A DNA stretch of 24,173 nucleotides from CAYJAZ01 sp964371865 (GTDB lineage: Bacteria > Desulfobacterota > Desulfovibrionia > Desulfovibrionales > Desulfovibrionaceae), in NCBI GenBank assembly GCA_964371865.1, contig CAYJOR010000040.1, forward strand, positions 1 to 24,173, given 5' to 3'. A model generated the notes under the pieces. It made no database searches and was not told the DNA's origin. It was given only the letters and a program-made list of their open reading frames with translations. The translations under genes were made by a program, and so were the position numbers. Positions 16,635 through 24,119 of this stretch are shown one piece after another (positions within the stretch are counted from its first letter, which is position 1; each line of letters begins with the position of its first letter).

Positions 16635-16644
16635 GCTCTCTCCC

Positions 16645-16662
16645 TTCCTTAAAAAACAATTA
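16645..16662 (+). repeat. 18-bp direct repeat (left copy)
   Basis: TTCCTTAAAAAACAATTA occurs here and again at 19372-19389, exact and in the same orientation, on either side of the glycyl radical enzyme gene. It directly follows the family-B hairpin and is probably the tail of that element. Confidence 0.65.
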
Positions 16663-16701
16663 GTTATCTTTTACTCAGATTATGTTTTAAGTTAGGAGAT
16701 T

Positions 16702-16737
16702 TTTCATTTTTATGAAAGGCGTGTATTAAAACATACA
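16702..16737. repeat. Paired short palindromes resembling those at 2528-2577
   Basis: TTTCAT-TTTT-ATGAAA (16702-16717) is followed by TGTAT-N6-ATACA (16722-16737). The same pair of motifs in the same order lies at 2528-2577. They may be a diverged dispersed element. The 280-base gap here holds no gene that I can support. Confidence 0.35.
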
Positions 16738-16765
16738 GAATTTAGATAATAAGGAAAGGAAGATT

Positions 16766-16827
16766 TTGAGGGAGAAATCACGGTTTATTAAAATGGAGTT
16801 TTTTCCATAACGTCTTTCCACCCTCAA
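16766..16827 (-). terminator. Possible terminator of the glycyl radical enzyme gene
   Basis: Nested inverted repeats TTGAGGG/CCCTCAA (outer) and ATGGA/TCCAT (16793-16808, followed on the minus strand by TTTTAAT), starting 20 bases past the stop codon. The stems are short, so this is a weak candidate; the family-B hairpin further on could serve instead. Confidence 0.4.
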
Positions 16828-16846
16828 TGTAAAGTATACAAGTTCC

Positions 16847-19234
16847 TTAGTCTAAACTTGCACGACTAATAATTTCATCCTGCACTTCTTTACAAAGTTC
16901 AGTAAAGAAAGCTGAATATCCCGCTACTCGCACGATAAGCTCTCTATATTTTTCTGGCTCTTCTTGAGCTTTGATAAGAGTTGCATTGTCTACACAGTTG
17001 TACTGTAACTGTGCATTTCCAAGTGTTGAAGAGGCTTTCAGAATTGCAACTGTAGATTGCTTTCCTTGCACAGTATCTAAAAAGGCTGGGGTAACTTTCA
17101 TGTTGTGCGACATTCCAAGACTCATAGATTCAACATTTATCTTTGAGACTGACTTCACAATTGCTGTTGCACCTTTGCTTGGAAGACCTTGAGTTGGACT
17201 CATACCATCTGATAATGGCATATATGCAAGGCGACCATCAGGAGTTGCACCAATCATTTCACCAAGTGGAGTGTTAAAAGATTGCGATAAAGTTCCGTGA
17301 ATTTGCTTGCTTGAAAAGAGTGATGAATATGAATTCATTTTTTCTTCTGTATAGTCAACAAGATCACGAGCAATGAAGTCTACATAGTCGATATCATTAC
17401 CAAATTTTGGCGCATCTTTGCAATCACGAAGCATTTGTGGGTTATTTTCAAAGTTTGTTGATAATCCTTCTTGAATTTCTGCAAGAGTGTATTTTTTATC
17501 TTCGTAAACAAGCTTTTTAATTGCTGCCATGCTATCCGCAAAAGTCGCTAAACCCGCAAAAATTGTACCTGGACCACAGTAAAGACTTGCCCCGCCAGAA
17601 GTAACATCTCTACCATTTTCCATACAACCATCAACAAAAAGTGACATGTATGGCGATGGATTATGATCTCTGTATGCTTCTTGTACTTTTACAGTACCAC
17701 GGCAGTTCATATCTATTAGGTAGTCAAGTTGTTTTTTTACAGCTTCCTCAAATTTTTCGTAAGTATCAAAAGTGTTTATATCACCTGAGTCAAGCCAAAC
17801 TTTATCGCCATAAGTTTTGAGAACTCCGCCATTTAAGGCTAAGTCAATACAGATTGGCCATTGTGTAAATCCGCCTGCTGTCCATTGGTGCATTTTACCT
17901 GATCTTTGTGGTTCAACGCAACCCATAAGACAGTAATCTCTTGCGTCTTTATAATCTAAACCTTTGTTAAGCATCATTTTAATATGAGCATCATCAAAGT
18001 GAATAGCCGGCATTCCAAGACCGGTCTTAAGAATATCAACTATCTTCTCTAAATATTTTTGAGGAGATTGGTTATGAACACGGCAAGCTAAAGACGGTTG
18101 ATATATTTGAATTTGTTCAACTGCATCCATAAAGAGGTAGGTCAATTCATTTGTAGCATCGCCACCTTCACGTTTTTGTCCGCCCACGCACATATTGATA
18201 AATGGCATAAATCCAGCAAAATATTTAGCTGTTGCTCCTGGAGTATACCAAATTACTTCACTACATTTAATAATGAAAGCACCAATAAGTTCAAGAGCTT
18301 GCTCTTCTGTAAGTCTGCCAGCTTCAATATCAGCTTTGTAGTATGGCAAGAAGTATTGATCAACTCTTCCTAATGATGTACTACATTGATTTTCTTCAAG
18401 TAAAAATAAAGATTGTATTGTCCAAACTGATTGAAGAGCTTCTTGGAAAGTTTCCGGTGTATTGTAAGGTACTCTCGAATTTACACGAGCGATTTCTTCA
18501 AGTTCTGCTTTGCGAATCGGATCATTCTCATTTTGAGCCAGTTCTTGAGCTTTTTCTGATACACGTTGAGCATAAATAGCAATACCTTCACACACTTCCA
18601 AAGTTGAAGTATAGAAATCAATCTTAACTTGTTTATCTTCATCACTAGAATTATTTACTTTTTCTAAGTTTGCTAAAGCTTCTTCTTTTATTCCTTTGAT
18701 ACCTTTTTTCAATAAAATAATATCAAAACCAGGACTTGTATCACCACCGCCACTTGTCATATGATAAGTAAGGTCGGTTATACAAGCTTGTGTGCCATAT
18801 TCCCACATTTCCTGATTATCAGCAAAGTAATCTGCACATTTTTCAGCTAAAGACTTACCTTTCCAAAATGGAAAAATAACTTCACGGATTGTTTTCTTAT
18901 CTTCTTCTGAAATAAAGTAAGGATCTTGTGGTCTAGTAGCAATTGATTCGAGTTCAGATTCAAGCCACTCCCAAGCAACATCAGGCGACAAAGAACCGGC
19001 TCTTGCCTTTCCGCAAGGATGACCAACAATAAGTTCATTTTCTTTAATATTTATAGGAGCAGTTTCACATGCCTTTCTAAATCCTTTTGCTCTAAGAACA
19101 ATTTTACCTATATTAGAACCTTCAAATTCTTTAAATACTTCAGTAAAAGCTATGGCTCTATTTATTGCAATAGAAGGCACTGCCTCCAAATATGATTTTT
19201 TTAGCGCGCGTATGCGTTGGGGTACAAGTTTCAT
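16847..19234 (-). CDS. Glycyl radical enzyme, CutC (choline TMA-lyase)-like, orphan
   Basis: A 795-residue glycyl radical enzyme with the thiyl Cys439 and Glu441 in MGCVEPQ and radical Gly772 in RVAGYSAFF. GCVE excludes pyruvate formate-lyase. Recalling choline trimethylamine-lyase (CutC of Desulfovibrio alaskensis), the choline contacts Tyr208, Asp216, Phe395, Glu491 and Thr502 map by spacing to Tyr157, Asp165, Phe345, Glu441 and Thr452, while Tyr506 is Phe456. No Asp lies 14 residues after the thiyl Cys, arguing against glycerol or propanediol dehydratase; isethionate-lyase arginines are absent. It is about 50 residues shorter than that CutC, at the N-terminus thought to target microcompartments. 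The ATG at 19234 has AAGGTGGA 9 bases upstream; a TTG at 19240 is possible. No activase gene is adjacent. The family is sure, the substrate is not. Confidence 0.7.
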   Translation of the reverse strand: MKLVPQRIRALKKSYLEAVPSIAINRAIAFTEVFKEFEGSNIGKIVLRAKGFRKACETAPINIKENELIVGHPCGKARAGSLSPDVAWEWLESELESIATRPQDPYFISEEDKKTIREVIFPFWKGKSLAEKCADYFADNQEMWEYGTQACITDLTYHMTSGGGDTSPGFDIILLKKGIKGIKEEALANLEKVNNSSDEDKQVKIDFYTSTLEVCEGIAIYAQRVSEKAQELAQNENDPIRKAELEEIARVNSRVPYNTPETFQEALQSVWTIQSLFLLEENQCSTSLGRVDQYFLPYYKADIEAGRLTEEQALELIGAFIIKCSEVIWYTPGATAKYFAGFMPFINMCVGGQKREGGDATNELTYLFMDAVEQIQIYQPSLACRVHNQSPQKYLEKIVDILKTGLGMPAIHFDDAHIKMMLNKGLDYKDARDYCLMGCVEPQRSGKMHQWTAGGFTQWPICIDLALNGGVLKTYGDKVWLDSGDINTFDTYEKFEEAVKKQLDYLIDMNCRGTVKVQEAYRDHNPSPYMSLFVDGCMENGRDVTSGGASLYCGPGTIFAGLATFADSMAAIKKLVYEDKKYTLAEIQEGLSTNFENNPQMLRDCKDAPKFGNDIDYVDFIARDLVDYTEEKMNSYSSLFSSKQIHGTLSQSFNTPLGEMIGATPDGRLAYMPLSDGMSPTQGLPSKGATAIVKSVSKINVESMSLGMSHNMKVTPAFLDTVQGKQSTVAILKASSTLGNAQLQYNCVDNATLIKAQEEPEKYRELIVRVAGYSAFFTELCKEVQDEIISRASLD

Positions 19235-19287
19235 AATCAAAATCCACCTTGATTAAAGTTAAACTGAAAAAAACAGTAATAAGTATT

Positions 19288-19317
19288 TTATAACATATCC
19301 CCTAAGGGGAAAGTCAA
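19288..19317 (-). promoter_or_regulatory. Promoter with internal palindrome ahead of the glycyl radical enzyme
   Basis: On the minus strand TTGACT (19317-19312) and TTATAA (19293-19288) are 18 bases apart. The spacer holds TCCCCT-A-AGGGGA (19298-19310, plus-strand reading), a perfect 13-base palindrome around one base. A repressor or activator bound there would act directly on the polymerase. The leader to the ATG is about 45 bases. Confidence 0.55.
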
Positions 19318-19340
19318 TACTTTTTTTATATAATTTTTAT

Positions 19341-19389
19341 TAAAGGCTTCTTTTGGGGAAAAACTCCCCCTTTCCTTAAAAAACAATTA
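19341..19389. repeat. Degenerate repeat and 18-bp direct repeat (right copy)
   Basis: A short GGGG/CCCC hairpin followed by CCCTTTCCTTAAAAAACAAT; the last part contains the exact 18-bp match (19372-19389) to 16645-16662. It looks like a shortened family-B element with the same tail. It lies upstream of the glycyl radical enzyme promoter. Confidence 0.5.
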
Positions 19390-19478
19390 TTAACTATTCA
19401 ATATCTTAGAAAAATATGTTATCTGCATGAATTTGATTCACCTTTTTCTTCTTAAACATAATAATAAGATATATTTTT

Positions 19479-19519
19479 AAAAAAACAACCTTCCTCTAAA
19501 TATATATTTAAAGGAAGGT
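19479..19519 (-). terminator. Strong minus-strand terminator without an obvious gene
   Basis: A 32-base near-perfect palindrome (19488-19519): ACCTTCCT/AGGAAGGT outer arms and TAAATAT/ATATTTA inner arms with one mismatch. On the minus strand TGTTTTTTT follows. The nfnB transcript should already end at the repeat at 19624, so this hairpin has no assigned gene. The rest of the 437-base gap (19235-19671) holds the promoter and repeats listed separately and no convincing protein gene. Confidence 0.6.
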
Positions 19520-19623
19520 ATAAATTGTAAATTATCCACACAAACTATAAAAAGCTTTATGTTTATGGTAAGGTTTTATTTTGAATACAACATTATTTTT
19601 GACGAGAAACGAGTCTAAAAAAT

Positions 19624-19664
19624 GGGGTTTGCAAAGGGAATCATTTCCTTTGCCCGCCGGAGGC
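19624..19664 (-). repeat. Dispersed hairpin repeat, family A, copy 2 (terminator of nfnB)
   Basis: The second copy of the element at 3-43, 38 of 41 bases the same. On the minus strand it lies 7 bases past the nfnB stop as a stem of GCAAAGG type, then AAACCCC and ATTTTTT, so here it can serve as an intrinsic terminator. The CCTCCGGCGGGCAAAGG reading resembles intergenic hairpins I recall from Desulfovibrio genomes (recollection, not checked). Confidence 0.75.
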
Positions 19665-19671
19665 ATCTGCT

Positions 19672-21075
19672 TTATTCTAATCCGTGCTTTTTAGCTATAG
19701 CTTGAGCGGCGGTTCTTCCTGCGCCCATAGCCATAATTACAGTAGCGGCACCGGTAACGATATCACCACCTGCATAAACATTCGGAATTGAGGTTTCGTT
19801 AGTTTCCGGATTTGTTACAATATAATCCCATTTATTGAGTTCTAAGTCTGGGGTTGCTTCAAGGAGAATTGGATTTGAACGAGTACCAAGTGCAATAATT
19901 GCTAAATCAGTATCAAGGATATACTTTTCACCTGTTGGGTTAGGACGACGTCGACCTGAACTATCCGGCTCACCGAGCTGCATTTTTTCAAGTTCTACAC
20001 CGGCTAATCTATTGGTTTCATCAGCTATAAAACGTAAAGGAGCAACAAGTTCGATAAGTTCTACACCCTCTTCAAGAGCATGTTCTATTTCTTCATGACG
20101 AGCAGGCATTTCTGCTTTTGTACGACGATATACAAGACTTACTTTATCAGCACCCATACGAATAGCGGTACGTGCAGCATCCATAGCAACGTTACCGGCA
20201 CCATAAATAGTTACACTTTTACCAAGCCAGGTTGGAGTATCATATTCAGGGAAAGCATAGGCGCGACCAAGGTTACTACGAGTTAGATATTCATTGGCAG
20301 AGAAAACACCAAGTAAATTTTCGCCAGGAATATTTAAGAAGATAGGAAGACCAGCTCCAACTCCAATAAATACAGCATCATAACCATCATCAAGCAATTC
20401 TTGAATTGTGATAGTGCGGCCTGCAACCCAGTTTGTTTTGATTTCTACACCTAGATTTGTAAGCCCTTGAAGCTCTTTCGCAACAAGCGCTTTTGGAAGA
20501 CGAAATTCAGGTATACCATAAACAAGCACACCACCGGATTCGTGTAAAGCTTCAAAAATAGTAACTTTCGCTCCAAGTTGAGCAAGGTATCCAGCACAGG
20601 TCAATGATGACGGCCCTGAGCCAAGACAAGCAATTTTTACGTTTTTAGGCTCTGGGATTTTACAATCAATAGTGCAACCGCAGAGAGCTTTATCGGCAAC
20701 AAAGCGTTCAAGTCTACCAATAGCAACAGCTTCACCTTTCACACCTAAAATACAAGATCCTTCACACTGATTCTCTTGAGGACATACACGCCCACAAACA
20801 GCAGGAAGAGCATTAGTTGTGCGAATAATTTCATAAGCTTTTGCAAAGTCGCCAAGCGCTACTTGCTCGATAAATTCAGGAATGCGCACCTCAACAGGGC
20901 AACCACTACGACACTTAGGTTTTTTACACTGAATACATCTGGTTGCTTCCGCCATTGCCATTTCATCGGTGTAACCTGTAGCTACTTCCTCAAAGTTATT
21001 ACGGCGGATATTAGGATCTTGACAAGGCATATCTGTACGAGGGATTTTGTTCCCTTTTAAAATTTTATTTTCCAT
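19672..21075 (-). CDS. nfnB: NfnB / SudA-type NADPH oxidoreductase, large subunit
   Basis: A 467-residue GltD-like flavoprotein. Two four-cysteine sets, C47/C50/C55/C59 and C94/C98/C104/C108, match the two [4Fe-4S] clusters of the family. An FAD Rossmann motif GSGPSS (152-157) and a second nucleotide motif GAGNVAMD (NADPH side) follow, ending in NVYAGGDIVTGAATVIMAMGAG, cut here into its usual parts. Together with the small subunit it forms the NADH-dependent ferredoxin:NADP+ oxidoreductase (NfnAB), which bifurcates electrons; relatives were first called sulfide dehydrogenase or glutamate synthase small chain. No glutamate synthase large subunit is present. The ATG at 21075 overlaps the nfnA end by 11 bases and has AGGTG upstream, so translation is coupled; an upstream in-frame start at 21129 is less likely. 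Confidence 0.88.
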   Translation of the reverse strand: MENKILKGNKIPRTDMPCQDPNIRRNNFEEVATGYTDEMAMAEATRCIQCKKPKCRSGCPVEVRIPEFIEQVALGDFAKAYEIIRTTNALPAVCGRVCPQENQCEGSCILGVKGEAVAIGRLERFVADKALCGCTIDCKIPEPKNVKIACLGSGPSSLTCAGYLAQLGAKVTIFEALHESGGVLVYGIPEFRLPKALVAKELQGLTNLGVEIKTNWVAGRTITIQELLDDGYDAVFIGVGAGLPIFLNIPGENLLGVFSANEYLTRSNLGRAYAFPEYDTPTWLGKSVTIYGAGNVAMDAARTAIRMGADKVSLVYRRTKAEMPARHEEIEHALEEGVELIELVAPLRFIADETNRLAGVELEKMQLGEPDSSGRRRPNPTGEKYILDTDLAIIALGTRSNPILLEATPDLELNKWDYIVTNPETNETSIPNVYAGGDIVTGAATVIMAMGAGRTAAQAIAKKHGLE

Positions 21076-21910
21076 GACATTTGCACCTGTGTTGTTCGAG
21101 TGATTGAGTTTCTTGTCCTCTAAATGCACAAAGACGTGAGCTTAATTCATCAAAATCAACTTTATGCCCATCAAATTCAGGGCCATCTACGCAAGTAAAT
21201 TTTGTTTCATCACCAACAGTTACGCGGCAAGCACCGCACATACCAATACCATCAACCATTAAAGAGTTTAAAGAAACTACAGTAGGAACGTTGAAAGGTT
21301 CGGTAACTTTTGCAACAGCACGCATCATTGGAACAGGCCCAATTGCAACAACTTCATGCACGGGTTTACCATCTTCAAGATATTGTTTGAGAGGATCTGT
21401 AACTATACCTTTCATTCCAAAAGAACCATCATCGGTAGAAACAAGAACTTCATCACAAAAAGCAGCTAACTCATCATGAAAAAGGAGTAAATCTTTGTTT
21501 CTTGCTCCGATACAAGCTATAACGTAATTTCCGGCTTCTTTATTGCCTTTTGCTATGTGGTGCATAGCAGCAATTCCTGTTCCCCCACCAACGCAAATCA
21601 CAGGTTTATCGGACTTTACTATGTGAGTAGCTTTACCAAGAGGTCCGCATACATCTAATATATCTTCGCCCTCTTTTAAATCTTCTAAAATTTGAGTAGA
21701 CTTTCCAAGCACAAGATAAACAATAGTAATTGTACCGTTAACTTTGTCAGTATCCGCAATAGTAAGAGGAATGCGTTCACCTTCTTCGCTCATTCTGAGC
21801 ATGACAAAGTGCCCGGGTTTAGCTGATTTAGCAATGTGAGGCGCATCAAGCACTAATTGACTTGTACGACCGGGAATAAGTTCTTTTTTCAAAAGGATTT
21901 TTGTTGGCAT
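21065..21910 (-). CDS. nfnA: NfnA / SudB-type oxidoreductase, small subunit
   Basis: A 281-residue ferredoxin reductase-type subunit: an N-terminal FAD barrel with GHFVMLRMSEEGERIPLTIAD, a GGGTGIAAMHHIAKG NAD-binding segment and a C-terminal [2Fe-2S] segment DGIGMCGACRV with C225, C228 and C240. D220 precedes the first Cys, which fits the Asp-plus-three-Cys ligation known for NfnA. In NfnAB this subunit takes up NADH and performs the electron bifurcation. The ATG at 21910 is chosen for GGAG 6 bases upstream; an in-frame ATG at 21943 has weaker support. It is the first gene of the nfnAB unit. Dihydroorotate dehydrogenase electron-transfer subunits are related, but no pyrD is adjacent. Confidence 0.88.
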   Translation of the reverse strand: MPTKILLKKELIPGRTSQLVLDAPHIAKSAKPGHFVMLRMSEEGERIPLTIADTDKVNGTITIVYLVLGKSTQILEDLKEGEDILDVCGPLGKATHIVKSDKPVICVGGGTGIAAMHHIAKGNKEAGNYVIACIGARNKDLLLFHDELAAFCDEVLVSTDDGSFGMKGIVTDPLKQYLEDGKPVHEVVAIGPVPMMRAVAKVTEPFNVPTVVSLNSLMVDGIGMCGACRVTVGDETKFTCVDGPEFDGHKVDFDELSSRLCAFRGQETQSLEQHRCKCHGK

Positions 21911-22216
21911 AATTTTCTCCACGTAGCCTGAATATAAATTCAATAATGTAATAAAACCCCAAATAAATCTGTCTCATATAGTACAATACAGACAAAATCT
22001 GCAAAGTTAGGTTGCTTTTCAAAATGTTTTAAGCGAATACTTCATTTCATATAGGCTTATTTACGGCTTATTGAAAAAGCTATATAAAAAACTGTTAAGA
22101 ATATACTTGATTTAAAATGGATTTTTGGGTAAACTATCTCCAGTTATTTTGCACTTGAAATATATATTAATAATTTTCATATTGCAAGCCTATAGTTTAA
22201 TATTTTGGAGGATTTT
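21911..22216. other. Divergent intergenic region, nfnA and small ORF
   Basis: About 300 bases between divergent units. On the minus strand TTGCAG is followed 17-18 bases later by CTATAT/TATATG, a possible nfnA promoter. On the plus strand TTGATT (22107-22112) with TAAACT 17 bases on, and TTGAAA (22155-22160) with CATATT, are weak promoter candidates for the small ORF. No RNA gene or clear operator is seen. Confidence 0.35.
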
Positions 22217-22309
22217 ATGGACTTTTTATTCTTTTTTCTTGGTTTAGGGGCAGTTTTAGCTGGATTATACTTTATTAAAAAAACTAACCCTAATAAAAAT
22301 CATCATTAG
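22217..22309 (+). CDS. 30-residue single-pass membrane protein
   Basis: A short reading frame with a near-ideal ribosome site, GGAGGA, 4 bases before the ATG. The protein begins MDFLFFFLGLGAVLAG, has one hydrophobic segment (about residues 3-20), then IKKTNPNKNHH, so the basic tail would stay in the cytoplasm. No homologue is known to me. It lies 64 bases before the CoADR-rhodanese gene with a weak terminator between them. The F/L-rich start could alternatively mark it as a leader peptide, but length and the positive tail fit a small membrane protein better. Confidence 0.65.
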   Translation: MDFLFFFLGLGAVLAGLYFIKKTNPNKNHH

Positions 22310-22322
22310 GATTTTGTAATTT

Positions 22323-22347
22323 TTCTTTGGCAAAGGAATTTTTTTTT
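22323..22347 (+). terminator. Weak intrinsic terminator between the small ORF and the CoADR gene
   Basis: A 6-bp stem TTCTTT/AAGGAA (one G-U pair) with a GGCA loop, then nine consecutive T. The long T-run suggests true or partial termination, so the downstream gene may be reached by read-through. Confidence 0.45.
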
Positions 22348-22373
22348 ACTTTTTAATATAAGGAAGTGCTTCC

Positions 22374-24095
22374 ATGAGTCAGAATGTTCTCATTATTGGT
22401 GGTGTTGCTCTTGGTCCTAAAGTTGCGGCACGCAGTAAACGTATTAACCCGGATCTTAATGTAACCTTAGTTGATCAAGACGAATTTATCTCTTACGGTG
22501 GATGTGGTATTCCTTATTATATTTCCGGAGACGTTACCAGTATCGATGCCTTACGTAAAACTGTTGCTGATGTTGTGCGTGACCCTGAATTTTTTGATAC
22601 TGTAAAAAATGTTAATGTTCGCACTAGAGTAAGAGCATTAAAAATCAACAGAGAAGAAAAAACTGTTCTTGTTGAAGATTTAATGACCAGCAAAAAAGAA
22701 ACACTTCCTTATGATAAATTAGTTCTTGGCCTTGGTGCAAGCCCACGCCCTCTTCCTGTTGAAGGAGCTGAACTTACTGGCGTTACTGCTGTAACAAATC
22801 TTCATGAAGCAAACTATGTACACGAACTTTGCGCAAGCGGTAAAGTACAAAATGCTGTTGTTGTAGGCGCTGGCTTTATCGGTCTTGAAGTTGCTGTTGC
22901 TCTTGCTGATATGTGGGGAATTAACGTAACTGTAGTTGAAGTTTTTGATCAAGTCTTACCGGCTGTTTCTTCTGAACATTCTGCAAGAATTGCCGAAAAA
23001 GATCTAAAAGATTTAGGCGTAAACCTTGCTCTTGGTGAGAAAGTTTTAAAACTTGAAGGTACTAATGGACAAGTAACCCATGTTGTAACCGACAAACAAA
23101 CTATTGAAGCGGATCTTGTAATTTCATCAATCGGCTTTATTCCAAACACAGGAATAGCTAAAGATGCCGGCCTTGAATGTGCAAAAAATGGTGGTGTTAT
23201 TGTTGATAAATATATGCGCACCTCAGACCCTAATATCTATGCCGGCGGTGATTGCTGTAGCATAAAAAATCTCATCACTAATAAAGACGGTTACTTACCT
23301 CTTGGCTCTATGGCAAATAGACAAGGGCGAGTTATAGGTTCAAACGTAGCCGGAAAATTGCACACATTTGATGGTTTTGTTGGGACTTGGGCTGTGAAAT
23401 TAAATGCTCTCTCTTTTGCAGGTGTTGGTCTTTCTCTTCAAGCTGCCCTTGCTGAAGGCTTTGACGCTGTTAGTGTTGTTACTGAAGGTGACGATCACGC
23501 GCACTTCTATCCCGATGCAGTTGTTACTACAATGCAAATCATCGTTGAAAAAGGCACTCGCAGAATTCTTGGTCTTCAAGCTTGCTCAACAAATACAGAT
23601 GCAGTGAAAGCTCGTGTTGATGCGGCCGCTATTCTTATGCAGTTTGGAACAGCAACTGTTGATAATCTTTCAAATGCTGAAATTGCTTATGCTCCGCCAT
23701 TTGCATCTGCAATGGATATTATCAATTCAATAGCTAACGTTGCTGATAACGTACTTGATGGCAGACTTGTTTCAATTGATCCTACCGAATTTATTCAATA
23801 CTGGGAAAATCGCGCGGAAAACAATATGTTCTTTGTTGACGCTCGCCCACCACGTAAACCAATTGTTGCTATCCAAGAAGCTTATCCTGAATGCTGGGTA
23901 AACATTCCTCTTGAAGAATTAAAAGCGCGTATGAACGAAATTCCTAAAGATAAACCTGTAGTTCTTATCTGTAACAGTGGAACACGTTCTTATGAAACAC
24001 TATTAACTCTCAAAAATAATGGATACACAAATATTGTTGGTTCAGTTCTTGGCGGTGCTCAGTCGCTAAGAAAACGTGATGCCGACGTTATGTAA
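22374..24095 (+). CDS. CoA-disulfide/persulfide reductase with rhodanese domain (CoADR-Rhd)
   Basis: A 573-residue pyridine-nucleotide disulfide oxidoreductase with a C-terminal rhodanese domain. The FAD motif is GGVALG (9-14), the redox Cys44 sits in YGGCGIPYY, the NAD motif is VVGAGFIGLE, and NIYAGGDCC marks the second FAD-binding segment. The dimerisation domain follows, then rhodanese from about residue 475 with Cys533 in LICNSGTRSYE. Characterised CoADR-Rhd proteins (Npsr of Shewanella loihica, for example) use NAD(P)H and CoA to reduce persulfide or polysulfide to sulfide. Both catalytic cysteines remain, so activity is likely. AAGGAAG precedes the ATG. It suits sulfur or polysulfide handling in an anaerobe; NADH oxidase of the same fold is a less likely reading. 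Confidence 0.9.
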   Translation: MSQNVLIIGGVALGPKVAARSKRINPDLNVTLVDQDEFISYGGCGIPYYISGDVTSIDALRKTVADVVRDPEFFDTVKNVNVRTRVRALKINREEKTVLVEDLMTSKKETLPYDKLVLGLGASPRPLPVEGAELTGVTAVTNLHEANYVHELCASGKVQNAVVVGAGFIGLEVAVALADMWGINVTVVEVFDQVLPAVSSEHSARIAEKDLKDLGVNLALGEKVLKLEGTNGQVTHVVTDKQTIEADLVISSIGFIPNTGIAKDAGLECAKNGGVIVDKYMRTSDPNIYAGGDCCSIKNLITNKDGYLPLGSMANRQGRVIGSNVAGKLHTFDGFVGTWAVKLNALSFAGVGLSLQAALAEGFDAVSVVTEGDDHAHFYPDAVVTTMQIIVEKGTRRILGLQACSTNTDAVKARVDAAAILMQFGTATVDNLSNAEIAYAPPFASAMDIINSIANVADNVLDGRLVSIDPTEFIQYWENRAENNMFFVDARPPRKPIVAIQEAYPECWVNIPLEELKARMNEIPKDKPVVLICNSGTRSYETLLTLKNNGYTNIVGSVLGGAQSLRKRDADVM

Positions 24096-24119
24096 TTTTA
24101 TTTTAGTTTTCATTTTTAT

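Noticed and set aside
16847..19234. Isethionate sulfite-lyase (IslA) identity, attractive in a sulfonate-using sulfate reducer
   Set aside because: From recalled IslA contacts, arginine and glutamine are needed about 275-280 residues before the thiyl Cys, and an arginine about 127 before the radical Gly. This protein has none there, and instead has the Tyr/Asp pair spaced as in CutC.
19263..19277. ACTG-N7-CAGT dyad in the leader of the glycyl radical enzyme gene as an SOS (LexA) box
   Set aside because: It does not match CTGT-N8-ACAG or other LexA consensus, and four-base arms around an A-run are expected by chance.
19672..21075. Glutamate synthase small subunit (gltD)
   Set aside because: No large glutamate synthase subunit is adjacent; instead the gene overlaps the NfnA-type subunit with its [2Fe-2S] motif, the standard nfnAB pair.
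21969..21995. TCTGT/ACAGA dyad near the nfnA promoter as a Rex or other redox operator
   Set aside because: It does not match the Rex consensus TTGTGAA-N4-TTCACAA, and the arms are only five bases.
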